The translations under genes and the position numbers were made by a program. Shown here piece after piece: positions 1 to 11,100 of a stretch of DNA of 64,000 nucleotides. The first letter of the stretch is position 1, and each line of letters starts with the position of its first letter. Source of the DNA: Rhabditophanes sp. KR3021. Taxonomy: Eukaryota; Nematoda; Chromadorea; Rhabditida; Alloionematidae. Below the pieces are notes generated by a model that worked only from the letters and a program-made list of their open reading frames with translations, was not told the origin of the DNA and searched no databases. The stretch is from the NCBI GenBank assembly GCA_963281155.1, contig CAUJLY010000002.1, positions 744,001 through 808,000 on the forward strand. The letters run 5' to 3'.

Positions 1-191
1 TCAAGCAGTTCCAAGAATGCTTCTCAATAATAAAGACTAATTAATTAACAAACTTTTGTATGTAATGTTATGTGTTTGTAATTAACTTGTACAAAATAGA
101 TAGTTGTGCAGAATCAATTTATTATTAAGATGTAATTTTATTGTGAACTTGAATAAAGAAACCTAATAATTAATGAAATTACAATTTACAG

Positions 192-278
192 AAGAAGATC
201 ATGATCTTGATTTGTTTGACAATCTTGGCAGTAATTTTGGTGATGATGATACTGACATTTATACCAAATCCTTTTTAA
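192..278 (+). CDS. Syntaxin-1-like, alternative last exon A (membrane anchor)
   Basis: A splice acceptor (ttacag) is followed by 28 in-frame codons and a stop. The peptide starts KKIMILICLTILAVILV and is almost entirely hydrophobic. Syntaxin-1 ends in a basic stretch followed by KKIMI(I/L)I and a hydrophobic anchor, usually encoded by a separate last exon, so this looks like the C-terminal membrane anchor of a syntaxin-1 gene whose other exons lie left of the window. Syntaxin-1 is the plasma-membrane t-SNARE for synaptic vesicle fusion. The reading phase at the acceptor is 0. A related exon of identical length lies about 540 nt downstream. Only the tail is visible, so the SNARE helix cannot be checked. 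Confidence 0.6.
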   Translation, partial: KKIMILICLTILAVILVMMILTFIPNPF

Positions 279-818
279 TCCAGAAAATAATATTCAGTTA
301 AATGGATGAGAATTATGAAATAATGTCAAGGAGCAGTTCCTCCCTCAACCATTGTTTCGTCCAAGTCTAATAACAAAAAGATACACGTACTAAAATTCGC
401 TTGATTAACACACTCCACCATTCACTCGATCAGTATTTATAGTTAAAAAGTATAATTATATTATTAAATGGTTTCCCTTGTAATTTCAATTTCTTCTCAT
501 ACCAATATCTAATATTAGGATTTTGTACTTTAATTAAAAAATTGGTTTTAAGAGACACTTCATCTATATGTTATACCTAAATTTCATATTCAAAAAGAGC
601 CACTGCCTTTTTAGATATTAGTTTCATTTCATTAAAGGTATTTATTTGATCATCCATAGCTTTCCTCTTCAAAATGCTAATAATCAGATCTCTTATTTTG
701 TTTCTCTTATTATTAAAGTAGTTTAAAATTAAGCTGGAACCAGTGTACTTTTTTCTTGATGTGTTTTATAAATAAAAGACTTATATTATGCTGCTTTTAA
801 TTATCATTTTAATTTCAG
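279..818 (+). other. Interval between the two syntaxin-1 alternative last exons
   Basis: This stretch would be 3' untranslated sequence for exon A and intron for transcripts using exon B. It is AT-rich, with no open frame of note and no third copy of the anchor exon. It ends in a clear acceptor, aatttcag, at 811-818. Confidence 0.5.
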
Positions 819-905
819 ATGAAGATAATAATATTTATTGCGTTAGCCATAATTATAGCTCTTGTAACTTCGATGATTCTCGCATATTTCAAAATATTTT
901 TTTAG
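819..905 (+). CDS. Syntaxin-1-like, alternative last exon B (membrane anchor)
   Basis: An acceptor (aatttcag) is followed directly by 28 codons and a stop. The peptide starts MKIIIFIALAIIIALVTS and is a single hydrophobic helix. It aligns without gaps to exon A (about 10 of 28 identical, including K2, I3, I5, I7, L9, I11, MIL at 19-21 and the final F). The equal length, equal phase and similar sequence indicate an exon duplication giving mutually exclusive membrane anchors. Worm unc-64 and fly Syx1A are known to vary at this same place. It could also be translated as a free micropeptide, since it begins with ATG, but the acceptor makes a spliced terminal exon more likely. Confidence 0.58.
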   Translation: MKIIIFIALAIIIALVTSMILAYFKIFF

Positions 906-1206
906 TTTCTTAAATATTAATAAATTATTATTTGATCTGTGTAAATGGCTTTTATAATGGCTTAAAAAAGTTAAATTTCCTTAATTAAATATTCATACCT
1001 ATTTGTGCGACTGACAACAATTGTAGTCTACAGGCATTAAACTTAACACAACTTTCAATCTGATAAAACGTAAAAAGAAATTTTGGAATGCTGTTTATTA
1101 AATATTATATAACTGTTCAAAATGTACAGAATGAGTATTAACATGTTCCGAATAATAAGATTTTATCTAATTTCATTTACTTTCAATAAATTAAATCACC
1201 CAACAT
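906..1206. other. Intergenic, nothing recognised
   Basis: AT-rich spacer between the syntaxin tail and the convergent small secreted gene. No coding signal or repeat was recognised. Confidence 0.5.
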
Positions 1207-1604
1207 TCATTGATGAATTTTGACCATTGTCACCGCGATATTATGACTATCCATCGACAGCAAACAAACATTCTCATTTATCATATTATCCGGATACAAA
1301 AAAGAAGTAAACCGATCATAGCGCGAAACAATAGTAACCCAATAAAAGGTATCAAAGTCTTCGAGAAAATTTTTCAAGTGATCCAAAATTATGTCAACGT
1401 CATCTGATTCAAGAAGGATCTTTCTGGCTTCTTCAAATATCATTGAATTTTCACATTTCAAATCTATACAAATCTAATATATTTAGTTTGATCAAAAAAC
1501 TTACTGTAAACAAGTGAAGGATTACTACTAGTCGGCTTAGATTCACACCTCAAAAAAATAAAATATAATATCAAAAATGATATTACCACCAATCTTATTA
1601 ACAT
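1207..1604 (-). CDS. Small secreted protein with a dynein-light-chain-like domain
   Basis: Two exons, 1505-1604 and 1207-1463, joined across a 41-nt gt..ag intron, give 118 residues. Exon 1 starts MLIRLVVISFLILYFIFLRC, a strong signal peptide followed by a short Ser/Thr/Pro stretch. The rest (about 85 residues) resembles the LC8/DYNLL fold in pattern: a helix with DVDIILDHLKNFLEDF, then YWVTIVSRYDRF where LC8 has W-H-C-I-V-G-R-x-F-G-S, and a final hydrophobic strand ending MVKI. LC8 proteins are normally cytosolic dynein and hub-binding proteins, so a secreted version would be odd. The similarity is weak and was judged by eye; the secretion signal and the splice are much firmer. There is no ATG in frame within exon 2 upstream of the domain, which supports the two-exon model. 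Confidence 0.5.
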
Positions 1605-1831
1605 CTCTGACAACACAAAAACCTTTGACACAACTAATCTACACGATTTAATACAATAATCTTTATTGCTTTTGATAAGAAATTGAAGGGTGACAATTTT
1701 ATGGATGGGTCATAAAATTAAGAAAAGAAATGTTAATTTAACATTTAATGAATAATAATTACTTACAATTGGTTTTTTATTTTGACGATAAATAAATAAA
1801 AATAGTTGACAAATATTTTAGTTGGGTTCAT

Positions 1832-2904
1832 TTAACCTCCTCGTGAGATGATCATTGAGTTGGAACGTGGTGGTTTGAGGAATCCGTTTTCTTCAATATC
1901 ACTGATATTCAGTACTGGCGTTCCAGGCATTGTGAAAGCCTCATCTGACATACGGGAGTCTAAGGAAGGAGAGAGACTACGTGGTGACAAATCATGTCCA
2001 GAATCTTCTCCAGAGCCTTGTTTCTTCCTGAAAGAACCTCCAGAAGACATAGAGAAGCTATTAGAGGATCTTCTCATTCTTTTCATCTCATTGTAAAAAC
2101 CATCTCGAACAGAAGAAAACATCTAAAAGACAACTATTATTAAGTCAAGTCCACACACAAACTTACTAAAGAAATGAACTGCGAAAAAGCCCCTAAAATT
2201 TGATGTTTAGCATGAACAGCATTATCCAAGTACATACACTCCGTAATTGTAGCATCCGACACGATAGCAAAAAAATCTACTTTAAATTTAATTGCTCGGT
2301 ACGAAACATACTGCCCTCCAAACTCTTCACTTAGCCTTATTACTTCATCCATGAAGGAAATGTTAGCTACGGTCTTTTTGAGGTACATCTTGATTCCGGA
2401 TTCAATTTCTTCCTTGATGTCAAGTTCAACATCGAAGTAGAATTTGGCAAAATCAGCCCTTTTTTCACATGCTCGTTTCATGATACGTTTGCCGATGCTC
2501 TCATGTGGAGACGTGAAACAAGATTGAATTAGTTGGCGATGTCTAAGTACCATTGGATGCTTCCTTTTGAGAGAGTCACTTGTTCTGCTGTCAGCACTTC
2601 CTGGCCGAGATACTCTTGCCAATTCGGAATTGGAGACTGAATGGTTGAGGGAAAGTTTGGAAGAGTTATAACGAGATGGAGTTACTAAAATAAATAAAAG
2701 TTTAAAAGTATCTTTGTGCCTCAACTTACAAATATCATTTGACACAACATTCTCATCCCCACACATCGAACCAACCCGAATGGCTGGTGGAGTGGCTCTA
2801 CTGGCACTTAAACTCGAAACAGTTCTATTAACACCTTTGATACCAACTGATTCTGAACGGGTACTGGCTTTGCCACTCTTAAATTTAGATGAATCGTTAC
2901 CCAT
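1832..2904 (-). CDS. Globin-family protein, nematode type, with N-myristoylation motif
   Basis: Three exons (2730-2904, 2167-2684, 1832-2122; introns 45 and 44 nt) encode 327 residues. Residues 1-7 are MGNDSSK, a good N-myristoylation signal. A Ser-rich linker leads to a globin-like helical domain at about 103-245, recognised by RACEKRADFAKFYF, EEFGGQYVSYRAIKF, VDFFAIVSDA and FSSVRDGF, the last typical of nematode globin-like proteins. The position where the proximal (F8) histidine is expected appears to be Tyr184. The C-terminal 80 residues are Ser/Pro-rich with LSPRSLSP and RRSSNSF, likely kinase targets. C. elegans has many such extended globins, some acylated and thought to signal redox or oxygen state at membranes. 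Heme binding here is uncertain. An acceptor lies 23 nt before the ATG. Confidence 0.62.
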
Positions 2905-5513
2905 GTCAACTATAGTCTAGCTAATTTCTAAAAACAATCAAATTTAATTATCGTTTGTATCTCGAGCCAACATTTTAAAATAGAGTCGTCAAGGTAATTA
3001 CCAATTAAAACTATCTCCCATTATAATAAATGTTATTTGGAATTATAATAAATGTTAAAATGTCGAAAAAATATTTTCTAACCAAAATAATAGACACACC
3101 TCATGAATAAATAGACTTGAGATAACAACCCATTTTTTAATTATTATTATTATCAAATGTGTATTTATACAAATAAATTGCGCAAAAATGGAAGATATGT
3201 TTACGAAATATTAACTATTGAAATGGTAATTTGTAAGGGAGAAACATATGTTTCGGGAAGATAGTAATAATAGAAGTAAAAGTAAGGACGTCAGTTATTA
3301 GGTTTAGGGTGTGTATTAGTTTAATATAAAAGATGTTGTTGGCAAGTTTTGGGGACATCATTTAGTGAATAGGAGTAGGTTAAAAGTTTGAAGTTTAAGC
3401 TGATATCAAATAATAATTTGACTCAAGTCCAAATCATAGTTATCTGTCTTTTATTAGAGCTTTTCAATAGAATAGAGACAACCTTTTAGATATTTTTTTT
3501 TTTCAACTCAAAATCAAAAGAACATGAATTGTGAGTGTGTTTAATCAGTTGAAATAAGTATAATAAGCACATTCTTGTAACATCACCATTCGTGATAATT
3601 TAAAGAGATTGATTCAAACAAAAAAACCTTCATCAAATTGCCTTTCCAATAGCGAATAAAAGAGAATAATGAGGATGGTTTCAAATTACGGTGGTGGATC
3701 GTCCTTAACAAAAGAAATGAAATATGTTTAAGTGAACGGGCAGGGTTAAAAAATTTATCTCTTTTTATTTTATCAAAGAGATACTTACTATTATACAATA
3801 TTTTTTCTCATCAAATATTGGACTGTTTTAAGGTGTCAGTAGATAGGTTGATTGTGTGATTCTCAAATTAGCTATATCTGAATTTTACTTTGTACAAGAA
3901 ATTTAACACAATACATCAGCATTAAATGTAGATAAATATAGTTAAATGATGTGTAGATAAGTAACAACTAAAGTTTTTGAGGATGTATTTATTTTCAAAA
4001 GATAGTCAATTTAAGTTCCTGAGTAAAAGTGTGATATAAGAAGTATTTAGATAAAACTAATCTATTTTTAAAACTCAACAATATCAAGTCCTGTACTTGA
4101 ATGAATAAGTAAAGAAAAAAGTTCATTAATGGCAACAAAAAATTTAGTTAAGACATATTAATATGGATGTATGTGTTTGTTTTGGATACAACACTTACTT
4201 ACGTCAGAACCTTGCATTTATTAATTGCTGATACCATATATAATGTGAATAGTTAATGAACTTACACCTATTCACAAAAATTCTTTAGCAAAAAAGCAAG
4301 TTATTGGTGTTATGTGTTGTCAAAAAATATTCCCTCAATTAAAATATGCCTCATTTTGAGTTCAAGCTTTTGTTCATGACAAAAGAAGCATATTTAAATA
4401 GTTGCAAAAATGCCTAAGATATTAGCCAAGATATCATGGCCACTTCTGTAGAAGAAAAATTAATGCCAACTCTCACACAATAAATACAAATGATTATAAA
4501 GGGGCTTAGGAATATTTGAATGCCACCATATGCAATATCTTCTATATCAACGTCGGCTTTGTTGTAGAAGTTCAAGTATTAATATGGTGTATATTTATCT
4601 TTAAGACGTCATATTTTTGCCCTCAGACACAATAGCTTTTTTTGCACAAGTGTAATTATTTTGGAAGAAGAAAGTAGTGATAATCTTGGGGACCTTTTCT
4701 GAGTGGTGTCGTCAAAAGGAAATATTAAATGAAAAAAGAAAAAAAGATTGGGTGTAGTTATATGGTTTGGAAAGGAAAAAGATGGTAATTGGATTATGTC
4801 CTTAGGGAGTCAGAAACAAAGGAAACTTGTGGATAAAACGAAAATCCTCTTTCTTTTGTCCCTTCCCAATTAACAACTTTGTAGTATGCCATCTTCTTCC
4901 TCGTTTCAAAATTGCCTTAATAATCTGGGGATATTTATTGTGGATGATGATTTTAATCCATCATACCAAAGAGGAAGTGGTTTCTTTAATCAAAAATGAT
5001 AATTGCCAATGAATAATTGCATAATTATTGGTAATTGTTCATTTTAATAATATTCAGTGCCAGCAAATTAAAGACATCACCATAATTTGAAAACAAATTT
5101 ATTCCGCGTCACACCCTAAAATGTATATGCTTATTTTTTTGATGACGGTGTCGTCAATATACTTAGTTAGTGTTTTTTATTTTTAGATGTTTAATGAGAG
5201 TATAAAAATAGAATTTTGAATTCAAAGACTGTTGTTTAGAGGATTGTTGTTTTTAATAAATAAAGAGGTTTGCCGAGTGAACGTTTATCAGACGACGTGT
5301 TGGCTGCTTCCTGTGTAGGTAATTACATTTAAATACATTTGTGTGTAATAATTTACACTAATGAAATTTAAACTATTAAGTAAATAAAGTAAGAAACCTA
5401 AGAAAAGTAAGCAACGTTTATTCACCGCATTTTTACAATTATATATTAAAAGATATCCATAAATATTAAAGATTGACGAGTCGATCTTCATCGTGGCAAA
5501 GTGATTAATGCAC
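2905..5513. other. Long intergenic region, nothing recognised
   Basis: 2.6 kb of AT-rich DNA between the globin promoter and the Rpt4 3' end. Only short chance open frames occur. The Rpt4 poly(A) signal is probably the minus-strand AATAAA at 5417-5422. Confidence 0.5.
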
Positions 5514-6778
5514 TTATATTGGGGTGTAGTCAAGCTTAGTTTCGAGTCTTTTGGCATCACTGACTTTACGAACAGCCTTCATAAAATCTTCCGAAACGAC
5601 AAACTCACGCTCGGCACGAATAGCAACGAGACCTAGAAAGGTATGTAATTAAGGAAATACATTTTAATGAACTTACCAGCTTCAGTACAGACATTACGCA
5701 AATCGGCTCCAGAGAATCCTTCAGAAAGCTTGACAACAGCTTCATAATCAATATCTCCATGTTTGGCCATCTTCTGAGCGTGAATTTTCAATACTTCCAA
5801 CCGAGCCTGTTCATTTGGTAGTCCAATTTCGATCTTTCTGTCTAATCTTCCTGGACGCAAAAGGGCAGGATCAAGAACATCGGGTCTGTTGGTAGCCATG
5901 ATGATTTTGACTCTTCCTAGTGAATCGAATCCATCCATTTGATTTAGCAATTCCATCAAAGTACGCTGAATTTCACGATCAGCTGACGTTCCTTCAGAAA
6001 ATCTACGTCCGCCGATGGCATCGATTTCATCCATGAAGATGATGCAAGGTTGATGATCTTTAGCATAATTGAACATTTCTCTGATCATACGAGCAGATTC
6101 TCCGATGTATTTGTCGACAATAGCTGAAGACACAACCTTTAAGAAGTTACAATCAAGTTGAGAGGCTACAGCACGTGCCAACAAAGTCTTTCCTGTCCCA
6201 GGGGGTCCGTATAAAAGACACCCCTTTGGTGGATTGATTCCGACACGCTTAAAGAGTTCAGGATTCAGCAAAGGTAACTCAACGACCTCACGTAATTGCC
6301 TGATTTGCTCTGCCAATCCTCCGATCTGGGAATACTCGATATTGCCTGGATCTTCGTGACTCATTTTATAAACAAGTGGATCGACTTCACGTGGCAATCT
6401 TCGCATGATAGTAAGCGTAGTCATGTCAAGAGCTACACGGGTTCCTTGAACCAAAGCCTCCCGATTGACGGATCTTCTGCAACCAACAACATATCTTGGC
6501 CCATTAGTTGCTTTTACAATAAATTTGTCCTCAGACAATTGCTTCAGGACTTCCCCTACTATCTGGCCTGCACTTTGGAGTGCTTTGATGTCGTTTTCAG
6601 ATTTGTTGAGCTCCTTATCCATCTCAGTTTCCTTTAAAGAGAGGAGTAAAGAACATTTTGATTACTAACTAACCTTTTTGCGGAGATCTTTCAACTTTCT
6701 TTCCACCTCACGGTAATCCATGAGCTTTCTCTTGTAGTTAGTTAAAGCTCTCGCTTTTTCATCCACGACGGCAGCCAT
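5514..6778 (-). CDS. rpt-4: 26S proteasome regulatory ATPase subunit Rpt4 (PSMC6)
   Basis: Exons 6674-6778, 5677-6631 and 5514-5632 (introns 42 and 44 nt) give 392 residues, the normal family length. The N-terminal coiled coil is followed by the OB domain and the AAA+ module with Walker A GPPGTGKT, Walker [13 protein letters not shown], sensor and arginine region [20 protein letters not shown], and the C-terminal helical domain ending KLDYTPI. As in human Rpt4 (KLDYKPV), no HbYX motif is expected. It forms the hexameric Rpt1-6 ring that unfolds substrates into the 20S core. The choice of Rpt4 over other Rpts rests on the N-terminal run [20 protein letters not shown] and the C-terminus. A splice acceptor lies 9 nt before the ATG, suggesting a trans-spliced or very short 5' leader. 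Confidence 0.95.
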
Positions 6779-8104
6779 AATTGTTATCTAAAAGAAGTCA
6801 AATAATGATTTAAATATTTACCACGGTCAAGGCAAACGTACATTTAAACACAAATTTGATGATATGCAAAAAGAGACTCTTTATTCCAATCTTTTTCTGT
6901 TCAGACAACACCTTTGATGGCAGGTTGTTGGTTTTAGCAGGGGATATCAAAATGATGTGCAAATAATAACGGCCTTTTCAAAGGACTACCCACATTTATT
7001 AAGACTAGGTCGGAATGGGGCATAAGGACGTTTTAAAGTTATTCCAGATTACCTATCATATATATGTAATGCATTGTTTTTGTGCATAAAAATGCTGGGT
7101 AAATTTTATACTCATGTTTCTTTGAAATTTTCATGAAGTGATTTTGAAAACTGAAACATTCACTAAATTGACCTTAACATCTAGAGTTCCTTATCAATTT
7201 TCAAATATTGTTCAAAAGCGGTGATCTATGATGCCATTAAAAATGAATTATGCTTAAATAACACCATATGGTTATTATCGGCCGAGTAGTAGTCAACTTT
7301 ATTAAGATGAGCAAAATTATCTTGTGCTTCATTGAAATTTTGTGACAAAAAAATATTTTAAAGGTGTCTTGAAGAATAATTTAGTCACGCAATCTTTCTG
7401 AAAATGGACATACCTTGATTCTTATTCATATGATTTTTTTAACGAAACAATTAAGTTTAATATTATATTAAAGCATAGTTTTGTCAATTTTTCAAAGATC
7501 CATATTATGAACGTTTAATTCAATATTTTTCATTTGTATCAAAAGGTTATTTGAAAAACAATTTGATGTATAAAGCATTTGCTTTTATAAGTTCTGCAGA
7601 TTTAATGAAAGAACAAATTGGGAAGTAAATATGAAGGTAACTTTGTGGGAAGTTATGGAGAATGTCCTCATGCCGTGTTTGTTAGCAATCATGCAAACTT
7701 TTTGAACTGGCCCATCATTAGTCACATCTATTAATTACAATAACAAATGAAAGAATATTCATTTAAAAGGATATTTCTATCAAATTTTGTATTGTAAATT
7801 ATTTTCACTCAATCAAAATAGTATATTGTTGATGCTAAATCTTTCAAAATTTCGTTTTTGAATTCATTTTAATTGCGTAAATAGGTAAAGAGTGTGTTGT
7901 TCAAATTGAAGCCTAAGATCAAGGAAGTCTTGATTTGTTCTTGGAATTGGTTAAAAGGCCTTTTATTTGATTATGAGATTAACGATAACTAGTATTTATT
8001 CGAGTTTACAATTGATTCTATTTAAAAACATTTTTATTAAATAATTAAAAACCAAAAATGCAATTCATTTTATTATGCTATTTGATAATTACAATAACTT
8101 TAAT
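6779..8104. other. Intergenic, nothing recognised
   Basis: 1.3 kb of AT-rich sequence between the Rpt4 start and the 3' end of the Hobbit-like gene. No long open frame, repeat or RNA gene was seen. Confidence 0.5.
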
Positions 8105-11100
8105 CTATCTTTTCTTCTTCCCTTTATCCTTATCATTCATCGTATTGCTTCCCAGCACAATTCGTTTCTTTTCTTCTTCATTTAAATCAGAGGGAAGAGC
8201 CATCATAGCCGGATTTCCAATAATCTTATGTCTAAAGAACTTCTGTTTCATAAACTGCTGAGCCAGCACCTTTCGACATCTGTATTTAATGGCCATTGCC
8301 AAATCCAGCCAAGTCCAATTGCGATTATGATACTCACAAAGTGGAAAAATAAAATGATACCGTTCTAAGTCAATCATATTTTTTTCTTTGGTTCCCTTGT
8401 AACTCACTACAAATGGAACTTCGGGAATCTTTATGTACACAAACATGTTGTTATTTTCAGCTCTGGACTTCATTTTATCGATATCATCTTTTAAAACATC
8501 TAACTTTCCATTGTCATTGCTTTGTCGTCTGAAACTTCCATGGATAGTTCCTTTGAATTTATTAGCAAATGAAAGTGAATTTCTGTTGCCACTGTTAGGT
8601 GGTGCGACCGAACTACCAGGTTGTGAAGATTGACTGTTATCTTCATTCAGATCTAAATTCTGTTGATCTGTACTATCCAAATTACGGCCCGGAAAAAAGT
8701 ACAACATCATCTGGCGATAAAAACTATTCGTAATTTGAGCTGTAAGTAGATTAAATTAAATTTAGTCATTGTTTGCTTTCAAATGTGTATCCAAACAAAA
8801 TTTAAAAATTGCACCATACATTTTTTGAATAAATGGATGTGAAATTGGTCGAAAACGACACATTAGTTTTATGTTTATTACAAAATACAGTTGAATGAAA
8901 TATTTCAAAAGGATGTTAATTGATAGGGCGTTTTTTGCTTAATCTCAAAATTAGTTTACTTATCTATAAATCATCCTCAAATTGATAATCAAAGGATGAA
9001 ACATAAAAACAATGAAGCCAAAAGAAAAAGTTTATGCCAGAAGAAAGTGTTACACCACGAAGAAGTGCCCCAGAAGTAGATACTGCTGCCGGTAAGTTGT
9101 CAGCCATCAAAAATAATCATCAACATTGCAGACGTGGACAAACTTACTCAAGCCATATCAAGAGTTTCAACCAGTGGAGAAACAGAATCAACAGTACAAG
9201 AAGAAATATGACATTCTTAAAAGTTATAAGCACGATAATTCGAAAAAATATCAAAGTTACTTCTTTGAAAAGGTTACTGTAATTGGAGCATTAATGACCA
9301 AATATAGCGATACTTTCTTCATGTCATCGTCGCAGTTTTCTGAGCCATAATAAACCTAGTTCAAGGTCTGTCTTTGAATCAACCGATTATTGTCGCCATT
9401 TTGGAGTTATTAAGAGGTATTATGAAAACGCTGATTTCCGTATCATTTATGATGAGAAGTTGAAGGAGTGGGTGAATTTATCATTAATTCAACACCTTGA
9501 AAAGCCTGTCAAAGAGCACGTAAATTACAAGGAAGAAAAGCAAAGTACGAGATCTTGTTATTTGCAGTAGAAGTGATAGGATTCCATCAAGAGAACGCTT
9601 CTTGCTTAATTAAGAAAAGTTAAAAGGGTATGTGACACTCACTGTTTCATCTAGATTGCTATTCGGAAGTGGTCGGACTTTAAGAACCTATTTATGAACC
9701 TTCGACATGTCTTGACTAATATTGACTCTTCTGGTCAATCAAATGATGCAATGTGGAAGAAACATCCAACAATTGTTGAAAGAATATCAAATATTGCTCT
9801 CAGTAACATCCATGAACTTTTGACTACTATTGAGTAATACTCTAATTTTAAACTATTTTCCCTTTTTTAAATAAACATTTGATATTCATTATTTTTTTGA
9901 GCCCTTTAAAATTACCTAAAATAAAAATTAATGAAGGTCATTAAGAAAGAAAACTTGCTTTGCATCGGACAAACATTAACTTCAAAATGTTCTTTGATCG
10001 AAATTCCTCCGACTGGTGGCAAGTCCCGGCAAATAACCCTAATGCTAGGAACACGCTCTGACTCCGGACCATTTCCTGGTCTAGGAATTTTTGTCAAGGT
10101 CTCTTTATACTTTGAATTAGGAATCAAATTCAACACCTTTACAGCCCCAATCTCCAACAAATGCTCCCCGCTATTATTTGTCTTTTCAGTTCGTGTATAC
10201 AAGAAATTTCGAATCTGCATTTCACTTAAACTGATCTGCCCATCTGTTTCAGTCAGCTTCCAAACACAACTTTCAAAACAAACTTCAAATCTCTTTGCAA
10301 TCATTATAGCACTGTCTTGGTCAAATAATAAGGATTTGATTTTGTTTTTTGTTGCTTTGCTTTCCAATTCAACTTCTTTTTCGCGGAAACATGAAATTGT
10401 AAGGGCTAATTTGTCAATCAAATCGGATTGTTCTATTTTGGAGTGGTCGATGTCTTGTTTCATTTGATTAATGAGACAAGTTGACTCTTCTGTCTCGTCA
10501 CATTCTTTGTTTAAAAAGAAAAGTCGTCTTTCTTCGATTCTATTTCTGGCGATGATTTCCCTGAGACGCTCTTGTTGTTCGGTAACACTGGTTCGGACAG
10601 CCTCAATATCCATTTGAGAATATTCAAACCACAGTCGCCTTCTCTTTCCCTCTGCTTGTTTTTTATGCGGATCAACATAAAGCACCAAATTATTAATGAT
10701 ATCCAAAATCATCTGATACTGCTCTGAATTCGTTGAAACTTCAAGCATATTATGTTTCAAAGTAAAGCAATCCACATTCTCCTTTCTATTTCCCAAAAAC
10801 ACTTTACTCGAAAGTTCATGCGGCGGAGGCAACGGCGGCACAATTACATTAATCCCCAAGTCCTCCATACTAATAGAATCCGTAAAGAAAACAAAAAACA
10901 TTTGACACGAACACCTGGAAGCAACTCTTTGCAATTGCAACCCATTACTATTAGTAAAAGTCCCTCCTTCCGAAACAACCCCACCAACAGCTTCCCCCGT
11001 ACTACTGTAATTATTGACTTTGTCATGAGCATTCGGATCACTACTAATTTTCTCTTCAATAACATCCTTCTTCAGCCAACTGAATTGGTTTTTATTCAAG

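Noticed and set aside
2685..2729. Continuous globin exon reading through KLRHKDTFKLLFI
   Set aside because: The segment is a 45-nt intron whose length is a multiple of three, so it reads through by chance.
9931..10467. 178-codon plus-strand open frame
   Set aside because: It is antisense to a Hobbit exon whose own frame is long and matches a known family; no independent motif.
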